This document shows positions 26,714 to 35,445 of a DNA stretch of 64,000 bases, piece after piece. Source of the stretch: Ruegeria sp. Ofav3-42 (lineage in GTDB: Bacteria; Pseudomonadota; Alphaproteobacteria; Rhodobacterales; Rhodobacteraceae); assembly GCF_022347725.1 (NCBI RefSeq), contig NZ_JAKRGB010000012.1, positions 62,001 to 126,000 on the forward strand, given 5' to 3'. Below the pieces are notes generated by a model that did not search any database, was not told the DNA's origin, and worked only from the letters and a program-made list of their open reading frames with translations. A program made the position numbers and the translations under genes. Position 1 is the first letter of the stretch; each line of letters begins with the position of its first letter.

Positions 26714-28258
26714 TCACACCTTCCGATCTGAGTTGGCCCAATATCCGTCGCGCACCTGCCTCCGCAGGATTTTGCCCGCGTCGTTTTTGGGCAGTTCATC
26801 GACAAAATCCACCGAATGAGGTTTTTTGAATTTCCCAAGCTTTTCAATGCAATGCTCAATCAGGGCGTTAGCGTCGACCGAAGCACCCTTTCGCGGAACG
26901 ATCACGGCCTTCACGGCCTCGCCCAGGTCCGGGTCGGGCACCCCAACGACGCAGGCCTCATAAACTTCGGGGCGCTCAAACAGGGCGTGTTCGACCTCGT
27001 TGGGGTAAACATTGAACCCGCCGGTAACGATCATGTCCTTCTTTCGGTCGATAATGAAGATGTAACCGGTCTCGTCCACATAGGCGATGTCACCGGTGTG
27101 GTAATACCCGTTCTTCAGCACCGGCGCGGTCAGTTCGGGGGCGTTGTAATAGCCCTGCATGACGTCTTCGCCACGCACGACCAGTTCGCCTGCTTCTCCG
27201 ACGGGCATTTCCGTGCCATTGTCGTCAACCACCTTGACCTCGGTATCGAACAATGCGCGACCGCAGGATTGGAACAGTTCGGGTCGGCTGTCGAGTGCCA
27301 GCTTATGGTCCGCCTCAGTCAGCAGCGTGACCGAGGAGCAAACCTCGCCGGCGCCATAACCCTGATTCAGGATCGGACCAAAGAACTCGACCGCCTCGCG
27401 CAAGCGAGTGGGAGAGATGGGTGCCGCACCGTACCGCAGCAGTTTGAGGGAGGAGAGGTCGTAAGCGCTCCGGTTCGGTGCGGCGAGGATGCGGTTGATC
27501 ATGGTCGGGACCAGATAGGTCTGTGTCACCTTTTCACGCTCTAGCGTCGAAAGGTAATTGTCCACGTCAAACCGCGACAGGATGATATTGGTGTGCCCCT
27601 GCGAAAGCATGGGTAGCAATGCCATCCCCGACACATGGGTTATGGGCCCCACGTGAAGAAAGGTTTCAGGTTGATCGGGATACAGGCGCGACCGGAACGT
27701 GATTTTGCGCAGGATTGCGCGACGGTTGCGCACAGAATGCATCGCAGCCTTCAGAACCCCCGAGGACCCCGAGGTATAGTGGTGCACGACAATGTCGTCG
27801 GGGTTGGTTTCGACGCTGACCGGGCCGTTATCGGCCTGTGCAAGCGCGTCTTCGTAGCTGCCGCCTTCACCCATGACCAGCAGCGTCTGCAATTCGGGGT
27901 TTTCCGTCAGCGCGCGCTGGGCGGCGGGCAGATGCGCCTCATCCGTGATCAGTACGCGCACCTGGCTGTCGGCACAGACATGCACCACTTCATCCGCCGA
28001 AAGCCGCGCGTTGATCGGCACACGGGTAAAGCCACCTTTCAACAGCGCCACCTCGGCCTCAGCAATCTCGACCCGGTTCCAGGCCAGTACCGCAACCCGG
28101 TCACCTTTGACGACGCCCAGCCCTGCCAGCGCGGTGGCCAAGCGGTTCGTGCGGTCGTCCACCTGTGCGTAGCTCAGCGTGACGCGTTCGTCCTTGAGAG
28201 CAACCCGGTCTGCCCAGAAACGGGCGGCACGGGTCACGAGATATCCCAGATTTGTCAT
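26714..28258 (-). CDS. Acyl-CoA synthetase (AMP-forming)
   Basis: A 514-residue adenylate-forming ligase. The P-loop region VVHHYTSGSSGVLKAAMHS (about residues 153-171), the YGAGEVCSS segment (about 300) and YHTGDIAYVDETGYIFIIDRK with the hinge near residue 405 are all visible. The C-terminal lysine motif is KPHSVDFVDELPKNDAGKILRR. It activates a carboxylic acid to its CoA thioester with ATP. ATG 28258 follows a GAGG site about 5 nt upstream. It is the first gene of the minus-strand operon and faces the FadB-like gene across a shared 248-nt promoter region. Confidence 0.9.
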   Translation of the reverse strand: MTNLGYLVTRAARFWADRVALKDERVTLSYAQVDDRTNRLATALAGLGVVKGDRVAVLAWNRVEIAEAEVALLKGGFTRVPINARLSADEVVHVCADSQVRVLITDEAHLPAAQRALTENPELQTLLVMGEGGSYEDALAQADNGPVSVETNPDDIVVHHYTSGSSGVLKAAMHSVRNRRAILRKITFRSRLYPDQPETFLHVGPITHVSGMALLPMLSQGHTNIILSRFDVDNYLSTLEREKVTQTYLVPTMINRILAAPNRSAYDLSSLKLLRYGAAPISPTRLREAVEFFGPILNQGYGAGEVCSSVTLLTEADHKLALDSRPELFQSCGRALFDTEVKVVDDNGTEMPVGEAGELVVRGEDVMQGYYNAPELTAPVLKNGYYHTGDIAYVDETGYIFIIDRKKDMIVTGGFNVYPNEVEHALFERPEVYEACVVGVPDPDLGEAVKAVIVPRKGASVDANALIEHCIEKLGKFKKPHSVDFVDELPKNDAGKILRRQVRDGYWANSDRKV

Positions 28259-28506
28259 AATAACCTCGCAATTCCTGTTCCGGCCCAACCTGGTGCGGGG
28301 CCTTCTCTGATTGCCGGTCAGGGTAGAGAGCGTCTTGCGATAATAAAAATATCATTTTTAACTGCTGGGCATACGAAAAACATATAGATTGGATTTGCAT
28401 ACCCATAGGGTTTGCCTCTGGCAGGGATCGAAACTCTCTATACCCCGATCCATCGAAATTTCTGTACAGATACCCGCAACCCATCACACAAGCCGGAGGA
28501 CAAGGC
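28259..28506. promoter_or_regulatory. Divergent promoter region of the beta-oxidation cluster
   Basis: This 248-nt AT-richer spacer separates the acyl-CoA synthetase (minus) and FadB-like (plus) genes and should hold both promoters. GCATAC occurs twice (about 28370 and 28397) and an ACCC-ATA-GGGT inverted repeat lies near 28402. No regulator gene is adjacent, so the controlling protein is unknown. Confidence 0.4.
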
Positions 28507-30456
28507 ATGAGCGCCGTAAAAGTGACGCGAACGGAACAGGTTGGGCTGATCCGGGTGGATGCTCCGCCGGTCAACGCCATTTCGCAGGCCGTGCGGCAGG
28601 GCTTGTGGGATGCGTTTCAGGCCGTCTCGGCCGATCCCGAGGTCGCCGTGGTGGTGCTGATTTGTGCGGGTCGGACATTTATGGCGGGGGCAGATGCCTC
28701 GGAATTGGGCAAGCCGCCCGTGCCGCCGCACCTGAACGATCTGGTGCTGTTCATTGAATCCTGTCCCAAGCCGGTTGTCGCGGCGATCCACGGTCAGGCG
28801 CTTGGCGGTGGCTTGGAAATCGCGCTGGCCTGTTCGCATCGGATCGCGACGGCGGACGCGCGATTGGGCCTGCCCGAGGTCAACCTGGGCTTTGTCCCCG
28901 GCGCGGGTGGTACACAGCGGCTGCCGCGCCTGATCGGGGTCGAGCCCGCGTTGGAGATGGCGGTTGAGGGCAAACCAGTCAGCGCGCAAAAGGCTCTGGA
29001 AAGCGGGCTGATCAATGCAATTGCCGACGATCTCGAACCCGACGCGCTTTCTTTTGCGACAACGCTGGCGGGCGTGGACCCGACTCTTTTCAAGCTGAAC
29101 CGGCCCATTGGTCCTGACAGCTTTGATCCCGATGTATTCGATCAATGGCGTGCAATGTGTGCCAAGCGCAAACGCGGGCTGGATGCGCCACTGGCGGTCA
29201 TCAATGCGGTTCAGGCGGCCACGGGCTCTGACTTTCAGGCCGGGCTTGATGCCGAACGTGCGCTGTCGCTGGAGTTGCGCAAAAGCCCGCAATCCACCGC
29301 GCTGCGCCATATTTTCTTTGCCGAGCGTGCGACGCACAAAGTCGAAGGTCTGGACCTGTCGCAGGCCGCTGAAATCAATAGTGTGGCCGTCATTGGCGCG
29401 GGCACCATGGGGGCAGGGATCGCACAAGTCTTCGCATCGCAAAACATCCCGGTCACGTTGGTTGAAATATCGGACGAAGCCGCGCAGGCCGGGATCGAGC
29501 GTGTTCGCTCCAACCTTGAACAGGCCGTCAAACGTGGCAAGCTGGATTGCGCGCATGCCGAGGTCATTCTGGCAAAAGTCACCCCCACCACAGACTACCA
29601 AGACTTGGCACAAAGCGATCTGGTGATCGAAGCCGCAGTCGAAGACATGGCGATAAAAAAGAAGATCTTCGAAAAGCTGGATCAGGTCTGCCACCCGACT
29701 GCCATTCTGGCCACAAACACTTCGTATCTGGACATTGACGAGATCGCATCGGCCACGGCGCGCCCGGACCGGGTGGCGGGTCTGCATTTCTTCAGCCCGG
29801 CTCAGATCATGAAACTGGTCGAGGTCATTCGTACCGACCGCACAGCCCCCGAAGTCACGGCAACTTTAGCAGCAGTCATGAAAAAGCTGGGCAAAATTGG
29901 CGTCATCGCTGGGGTTTGCCACGGGTTCATCGGCAACCGCATGTATCAGGCCTATCAGCGCGAGGCGGGGCTTCTCATGCTGGAATGCGGCTCGCCCGAG
30001 ACGGTGGACGCCGCACTGCGACGGTTTGGTATGGCCATGGGGCCTTTTCAGGTGCTGGACCTGTCGGGCATCGATATCGGCTATCTGATGCGCAAGTCGC
30101 TGCCGGATGGGACAGTGCATCCGAATGCGTTTCAGGTACATGACCAACTGGTCGAAATGGGGCGCAAAGGCCGTAAGACACAGGCCGGATTCTACCGCTA
30201 CGACGGCGGCAACGCCACACTGGACGAGGACGTTAGATCGCTGATTCAAAGCGTCGCCGAAAAGGCCGGGATAGCGCGTCGGATGCTATCGGACCACGAA
30301 ATTGCCGAGCGTTGTATACATGCCCTGCATCAGGAAGGCGCTAACATTTTGCGCGAAGGCATCGCCGAAAAACCCGGAGATATCGACGTGGTATTTGTCA
30401 ATGGCTACGGCTTTCCGCGCTACAAAGGCGGTCCAATGCATCACTCTAGCGGCTAG
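28507..30456 (+). CDS. Enoyl-CoA hydratase / 3-hydroxyacyl-CoA dehydrogenase fusion, C-terminally short
   Basis: A 649-residue FadB/peroxisomal-type bifunctional enzyme. The crotonase part (residues 1-190) keeps both catalytic glutamates in GGGLEIALA and GLPEVNLGF. The dehydrogenase part begins with SVAVIGAGTMGAGIAQVF near residue 295, and the substrate region LHFFSPAQIMKLVEVI is intact. The frame ends at YGFPRYKGGPMHHSSG; relatives continue about 45 residues after GGPM, so the last helix of the dehydrogenase is missing. It hydrates enoyl-CoA and oxidises the 3-hydroxyacyl-CoA with NAD. It is divergent from the acyl-CoA operon and followed by a thioesterase. Confidence 0.88.
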   Translation: MSAVKVTRTEQVGLIRVDAPPVNAISQAVRQGLWDAFQAVSADPEVAVVVLICAGRTFMAGADASELGKPPVPPHLNDLVLFIESCPKPVVAAIHGQALGGGLEIALACSHRIATADARLGLPEVNLGFVPGAGGTQRLPRLIGVEPALEMAVEGKPVSAQKALESGLINAIADDLEPDALSFATTLAGVDPTLFKLNRPIGPDSFDPDVFDQWRAMCAKRKRGLDAPLAVINAVQAATGSDFQAGLDAERALSLELRKSPQSTALRHIFFAERATHKVEGLDLSQAAEINSVAVIGAGTMGAGIAQVFASQNIPVTLVEISDEAAQAGIERVRSNLEQAVKRGKLDCAHAEVILAKVTPTTDYQDLAQSDLVIEAAVEDMAIKKKIFEKLDQVCHPTAILATNTSYLDIDEIASATARPDRVAGLHFFSPAQIMKLVEVIRTDRTAPEVTATLAAVMKKLGKIGVIAGVCHGFIGNRMYQAYQREAGLLMLECGSPETVDAALRRFGMAMGPFQVLDLSGIDIGYLMRKSLPDGTVHPNAFQVHDQLVEMGRKGRKTQAGFYRYDGGNATLDEDVRSLIQSVAEKAGIARRMLSDHEIAERCIHALHQEGANILREGIAEKPGDIDVVFVNGYGFPRYKGGPMHHSSG

Positions 30457-30519
30457 TCATCGGGACCTGTGCTAAGTCTAAATGCATGACCCTGGTACCA
30501 AAACGGGAGAGGTCAGAAA

Positions 30520-30957
30520 ATGAATGATGACATTGAAGCGGCTCTGGCGCGTGGATTGGACCTCGCGACTCATGGCAGGCAGCAAGACGAAGGCGTGCTG
30601 GTTATCCGCACTATTGCCATGCCGGCGGATACCAATCCTTCTGGCGACATCTTCGGCGGATGGCTTATGTCTCAAATGGATATGGCGGCGGGAAACATAG
30701 CTGGGCGTGTTTCGCAAGGGCGTGGTGCTACGGTGGCCGTCGAAGCCATGAAGTTTCTCAGGCCGGTCAAGGTCGGAGACGAAGTCACCCTTTACGCGAC
30801 ACTACGAGCGGTTGGGCGAACATCGATGCGGATTCACGTAGATGCTTGGGCAAGGCCAAGATACTCGGGAAAGGCCGAGAAGGTGACGGATGCGGACTTT
30901 GTATTTGTTGCACTGGACAAAAAAGGTTCGCCGCGACCGGTTTTTGACGATGAATAG
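30520..30957 (+). CDS. YciA-type acyl-CoA thioesterase
   Basis: A 145-residue hotdog-fold thioesterase. The motif NPSGDIFGGWLMSQMDMAA near residue 40 carries the Asp used by YciA/acyl-CoA hydrolases, and EAMKFLRPVKVGDEV follows as in the family. It hydrolyses acyl-CoA to free CoA, which would prevent CoA trapping during beta-oxidation. It starts 63 nt after the FadB-like gene with a GAGAGG site upstream, so co-transcription is likely. It converges on a LysR gene. Confidence 0.87.
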   Translation: MNDDIEAALARGLDLATHGRQQDEGVLVIRTIAMPADTNPSGDIFGGWLMSQMDMAAGNIAGRVSQGRGATVAVEAMKFLRPVKVGDEVTLYATLRAVGRTSMRIHVDAWARPRYSGKAEKVTDADFVFVALDKKGSPRPVFDDE

Positions 30958-31114
30958 ACTTGGGTGCTCAACATGACCGGTCGGGATTGGGTTTAAGAGG
31001 TTCCCGCGCAAGATATCACCAGACATGACAGCCTCAGATGATAGAAACTCGCAGGGAAATTCTGGCGATTGACGATTTTTCGGTCGATCAACGAAGGGAT
31101 CGCAATTTGCGATA

Positions 31115-32089
31115 TCAAAGGTGCTGATTTTCGAACCCTTCTGATTCAGGAAGGCGTGCGCTTCTGGGGTGGGTAGCTTGCTCGGATGCCGCCCGCTCGA
31201 ACCAGCGCAGCATCCGTCCGAGGACACCGTTATCGCTGCGAACTGGACGATGCTGCAGAAAGTAAGACACCTCCCGATCCGATACGGATGGCCCAAGGCG
31301 CAGCACTTCACCCTTGGCCAGCGACTGATCGACAAGACCGTTCCAACCAAGGGCGATGCCTTCTCCGCGACGGACGGATTGCAGCAGGAATGGATAAGCG
31401 TCAAAGGACGAGAACTGCCCAAAGGTCGGAGGCTCAAGGCCTGTTTGGGCAAACCACTTGTCCCAGGTCAGGAAACCCGACTCTCCGATATCGAAATGCA
31501 GAAACAGACTCGCGGCGAGGTTGGAAATACATTCTTTTGCTTCGGGGTGTGTCTCAAGAAATTCCGGGCTGCAGATCGGAAAAGTTTCAGATCGGATAAG
31601 CGGAAAACAGGGGCGTTCTGGCTGGCGCGTCGGATCCCACACCACAGCCGCATCCAATCGGCTGAGATCGATGTCCCCTAACTGGTCCGTCGTAACAACG
31701 CGGACCCGGCCGTCGCCCAGATGGTGGCGCAGGTCGGAAAATCGCGGCATCAGCCACTGGTCGGCAAAGCCGAAAGTGCAGGCCAGAGTCACCTCTTTCC
31801 GGTCTGGTGGGGCCAAGATATCGGTCCAGGCCTGATCTACATGGCCAAATCCCAGCGCTATGGCGTCGGCCAGCCTGACCGCGTTTTCAGTAGGCGTGAT
31901 TTGATTGTTATTGCGCTTAAAAAGCGGCTGCCCGAGCCGGTCTTCCAGAGTCGTGATATGGCGCGATACTGCGGGTTGGCTCAACCCCAGTTCCCCGGCC
32001 GCGCGAGACAGGCTCGAATGGCGCACCGCCACTTCGAGAACCAACAGAGCATTCAGCGATCCGGCGGTGGGTCGTATCAGCTTTTCCAT
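31115..32089 (-). CDS. LysR-family regulator (GcvA-like)
   Basis: A 324-residue LysR regulator of the GcvA-type, with the N-terminal helix-turn-helix SLSRAAGELGLSQPAVSRHI (residues 26-45) preceded by LNALLVLEVAVRHS. The effector domain starts near residue 95. It is transcribed away from the tandem CoA-transferase, sharing a 111-nt promoter region that includes an AT-rich ATAATATTA stretch near 32092, the usual arrangement for a LysR protein controlling its divergent neighbour. Confidence 0.87.
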   Translation of the reverse strand: MEKLIRPTAGSLNALLVLEVAVRHSSLSRAAGELGLSQPAVSRHITTLEDRLGQPLFKRNNNQITPTENAVRLADAIALGFGHVDQAWTDILAPPDRKEVTLACTFGFADQWLMPRFSDLRHHLGDGRVRVVTTDQLGDIDLSRLDAAVVWDPTRQPERPCFPLIRSETFPICSPEFLETHPEAKECISNLAASLFLHFDIGESGFLTWDKWFAQTGLEPPTFGQFSSFDAYPFLLQSVRRGEGIALGWNGLVDQSLAKGEVLRLGPSVSDREVSYFLQHRPVRSDNGVLGRMLRWFERAASEQATHPRSARLPESEGFENQHL

Positions 32090-32200
32090 AACATAATATT
32101 AGGGTGAGCATCAGGTTTAGGCCAGTGTTCAATTTCTAAGGTTGTGCGTAGGTTTCACGAGAACGAAGCGCCCATTCAGAAAAATTAGTGCAGGTGTGAC

Positions 32201-34660
32201 ATGTCTGATCGTCCTCTTTCCCACATTCGAGTCCTTGATTTCGGGCAATACCTTGCCGCTCCGCTCGTTGGTATGATGCTGGCCGATATGGGGGCTGAGG
32301 TCATCCGTATCGACCGGCCCGGAGGCCCGGCCTTTGATGATCCGGCCTTCGACATGATCTCACGCGGGAAAAAAGTACTGACGTTGGACCTTAAGACGGA
32401 TCTGGGGCGCGAGACAGCTATCGAACTGGCAAAACGCGCCGATGTAGTTCTTGAAAATTTCCGGCCCGGCGTCATGGATCGGTTGGGACTGGGGGCTAAT
32501 GTTCTGCGCGCCGCAAATGATCAGCTAATTTACCTGTCGATGCCCGGCTTTGCCTCGACCGACCCCGAGCTTGCAGGCTTGCCAGCGTGGGAGGCAGTGA
32601 TCGCTGCTTACACCGGTCAATTTACCGATATGGGACTAAACCGCCGACTGATGGGAATAAACCCGTCGTTTACACCGCTGACATTGGCCTCGGCCTACGG
32701 AGCCAGTTTCGGAGCCATGTCTGTGCTGTTTGCTCTGAACGCGCGTGACCGCAATGGGGGTGACCATATCGAAGTCCCATTGGCCTCGTCTTTGCTGGAG
32801 GGTTTGATCTACAATTGCGAACAGATCGAAGATTACCCAGAACGCTACAAATCCCCGCGCGAGGTGGAACTAGATCGTCGGGCCGCTGAGGGCTTGCCGA
32901 TGAACTTGAAATTCGACGAGCTGTCGGAATACCTCGACCCGTTTTATCGCACCTACACTTGCGCGGATGGGCGCGGTTTTTATGTTGTGTCGGGATCGGT
33001 CGCCACGCACCCGCGTCGTGTTCTCGAGACGCTGGGACTTGGTGAGCTGGCGGACGAGTTACCGGACTTCTCGGCTTATCTGGACACCAAGGACTGGCCC
33101 GCCGAATGGTCGATGCGCAACTACCCGGTCGGACCTTCCGATAGGGCTCGCGTGTCGTCGGCTATGAAAGAGGCGTTTCTCACCCGTCCCGCCCATGAAT
33201 GGGAAGAGCTGTTCGGCACTGCCAAGGCTCCGGCCACGGCGCAGCGGTTCAGCAAGGAATGGCTGGCCGATCCTCATGCGCTGGCCTCTGGACTGGTATT
33301 TCGGGTTGAGGACGCGCGCCATGGCGAGATGCGCCAGATGGGCAATGTTGCCTGGCTGTCGGGGGATGACGGTGCGTCCAAGAAAACCGGCCCGATTGCG
33401 GCTGATCTGAACGAGTTGCTGGCCGACAGGCCGCGTAGCGGAGGTGTCACCGGCAGCAGCGGCTGGCTTGACGGGCTGAAGGTTCTGGATCTGACAAATG
33501 TCATCGCGGGCCCGACCATCGGTTCTACTTTGGCACGGTTTGGCGCCGAAGTGACGCTGGTTCAACCGGTCGAGCCGTCTGTCGACCCGTGGAATACAGT
33601 CGTGTTCGGCATCCACGCACAGCGCGGCAAGAAGAGCATCCTTCTTAATCTTCGTAGCGATGAAGGGCAGGAGGCGCTGGGCAAACTCATCGCCGACGCG
33701 GATGTCATCACCATGAACGGGACCGATCAGCAGCGCGACAAGCTGGGCTTGTCGCCGGAACTTCTGGCTTCGATCAATCCGCGGCTAATCCTTGTGCAAC
33801 TGGATGCCTTTGGCGGGCCGATGCGCGGACCCAAGTCCGATCATCTGGGATATGACGATCTGGCGCAGGCAGCCACCGGTGTCATGGTGCGGTTCGGCGG
33901 TGGTATGGAGACGCCCGAAGAACACGCGCATTTCGGAACCATTGACGTGCTGACCGGGTTCTGTGCCTGCGTTGCCCTTGGCGGCGCTTTGCTGAGGTTG
34001 CGCGAAACGGGGCAGGGGGGCGTTGCGCGGGCCTCGCTGGCAGGTGCGGGCAACCTCATTCAGGCGCAGTTCATGTACGACTATGACGGACGTGCGCCCT
34101 TTGATGAACCCTCGGGTCGCGGAGCTTTGGGTTGGGGGCCTTTCTATCATTGCTACGAGGCGGCGGATCAATGGATGTTTTTCGCAGCGCCCACTGAACG
34201 GCAAGCCGTTCTGGCAAAAGTACCGGACTTGGCCGATCTTGCCGACAAAGCCACGGATGATCTGCACGGTGATCTGGCAGAGCGCTTCCGGCTCAAACCA
34301 CTATCCTACTGGCGGCAGGCTTTCGGGGGCGCAAGCACTGTTGTTCCACTGGCCTCGCTGCTCGAGACACGCGACAAGGCACTACAACTGGAAAGCGCGG
34401 GTGACGTCGACATTACTCAGGATACTTTCCGCGTCATCCGCCATGATGAGCACCCGATGGGACGCTGGTGTGATCTGGTCGCGCCGAACGCGGTGCGCCC
34501 CACCACGGGTCGGATTACCATTCCGGGTCCGAAGCCCAAATACGGAGCGCAGACGGCCGAGATTCTGGCGAAGCTTGGATACGACACGGCGCAAATCCAA
34601 CGGATGATCGAGAGGGGTGCGGCCGGCACCGAATGGTCGGAGAAATATCTGCCCGAATAG
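32201..34660 (+). CDS. Tandem-fused CaiB/BaiF CoA-transferase
   Basis: An 819-residue protein made of two class III CoA-transferase copies. The first (residues 1-400) begins RVLDFGQYLAAPLVGMMLADMGAEV; the second (from about 425) begins KVLDLTNVIAGPTIGSTLARFGAEV. Where the single-domain homologue at 24325 has its catalytic Asp (VAITDAM), the first half reads VPLASSL and the second ASLAGAG, so neither shows the nucleophile by simple alignment. Fused enzymes of this size include DddD, which joins CoA to dimethylsulfoniopropionate, but that enzyme needs an Asp in the second half. With a divergent LysR and a downstream BCCT remnant the context is DddD-like. Substrate and even activity are open. 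Confidence 0.83.
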   Translation: MSDRPLSHIRVLDFGQYLAAPLVGMMLADMGAEVIRIDRPGGPAFDDPAFDMISRGKKVLTLDLKTDLGRETAIELAKRADVVLENFRPGVMDRLGLGANVLRAANDQLIYLSMPGFASTDPELAGLPAWEAVIAAYTGQFTDMGLNRRLMGINPSFTPLTLASAYGASFGAMSVLFALNARDRNGGDHIEVPLASSLLEGLIYNCEQIEDYPERYKSPREVELDRRAAEGLPMNLKFDELSEYLDPFYRTYTCADGRGFYVVSGSVATHPRRVLETLGLGELADELPDFSAYLDTKDWPAEWSMRNYPVGPSDRARVSSAMKEAFLTRPAHEWEELFGTAKAPATAQRFSKEWLADPHALASGLVFRVEDARHGEMRQMGNVAWLSGDDGASKKTGPIAADLNELLADRPRSGGVTGSSGWLDGLKVLDLTNVIAGPTIGSTLARFGAEVTLVQPVEPSVDPWNTVVFGIHAQRGKKSILLNLRSDEGQEALGKLIADADVITMNGTDQQRDKLGLSPELLASINPRLILVQLDAFGGPMRGPKSDHLGYDDLAQAATGVMVRFGGGMETPEEHAHFGTIDVLTGFCACVALGGALLRLRETGQGGVARASLAGAGNLIQAQFMYDYDGRAPFDEPSGRGALGWGPFYHCYEAADQWMFFAAPTERQAVLAKVPDLADLADKATDDLHGDLAERFRLKPLSYWRQAFGGASTVVPLASLLETRDKALQLESAGDVDITQDTFRVIRHDEHPMGRWCDLVAPNAVRPTTGRITIPGPKPKYGAQTAEILAKLGYDTAQIQRMIERGAAGTEWSEKYLPE

Positions 34661-34722
34661 TTCGGTTGCAATGGACTGGCACAGGAAGACCTGCCTTAAT
34701 TTCGTCGTAACGGAGGACCTGA

Positions 34723-35175
34723 ATGTCAGAGGAAAAACCCAGTGCCCATCTGGCGGCCTAGCCCGGTTTCTCTATCGTTCTGGGCTTGGCTTCGAAGGCG
34801 ATGATCGCCATCTTGATTCTCACGCCCCTGAACGTGGAATTCACTGGTGGCATCTACCGCTCGATCTGATCCTGGCGAGTAAGCGGCCTGAGCTGGTGCT
34901 ATATCTCGGTTGTTGCCGGAGTCATGCTGTTCTGCTTCTTCCTGATGTTTTCGAAATCCGGTTCTCCGCGATTGGCGGATGACGATTCCCGACCCGAGTT
35001 CAGCATTTCAGTTGGTTCGCGATGTGTTCTCGGCCGGGCTCGGTCTCGCGACCCTGTTTGCGTTGTGTCTGACGCCGACACCTACAGGATTGTTGCCCTT
35101 TGGGCGTACTTGCGAGCCCGTCAAAGTAGCATGCCCTGCCGGTTCGCCGCGTTCAGCCTTGATCCTCTCTAAACT
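34723..35175 (+). pseudogene. Broken BCCT-family transporter (betaine/carnitine/choline type)
   Basis: An ATG at 34723 with a GGAGG site 7 nt upstream opens a frame reading MSEEKPSAHLAA, then a stop. The same frame continues with membrane-like residues, a second stop at 34870, then GLSWCYISVVAGVMLFCFF, FSKSGSPRLADDDSRPEFS. After that the frame shifts more than once: WFAM appears in one frame and VFSAGLGLATLF in another, then CEPVKVA. All are pieces of the conserved BCCT N-terminus (GLSW, RPEFS, SWFAM-FSAG, AEP). Only the first quarter of a transporter of about 500 residues remains. It lies 62 nt after the tandem CoA-transferase and probably imported its substrate. Confidence 0.7.
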
Positions 35176-35445
35176 ATGATTTGATCGCCAACTGCGGGCT
35201 GTAGTTTCCTGGGAACGAAACGCATCATTGGGGATTGACGGGTTTTCAATGCGATCATGCTGGAGCTCGGAAGTAAGCTATTAATTGAAAACAAAGCTTT
35301 GGACCTTAATTTTCATCAACTAAAAGTCCAAGAAAACGCAACGCAACCCTTTCCCAATGCTACGAAATGGGTCAGTACACTGTCAGGTGTGACAAGCGTG
35401 CGTGTTCTGGCAATGGCGCGAATTTCAGGAATGATCGGGAACTAA
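35176..35445. other. Gap before the Hint gene
   Basis: No convincing gene. A 62-codon frame at 35257-35445 runs up to the Hint gene start but lacks a ribosome site and any recognisable similarity. The stretch is AT-richer than its surroundings and probably carries the promoter of the Hint-domain gene. Confidence 0.4.

Noticed and set aside
32201..34660. Calling the tandem CoA-transferase DddD.
   Set aside because: The Asp needed in the second half is not visible in a simple alignment, so only family level is supported.
35257..35445. A 62-codon frame ending at the Hint gene start.
   Set aside because: No ribosome site and no similarity; probably chance in the promoter region.
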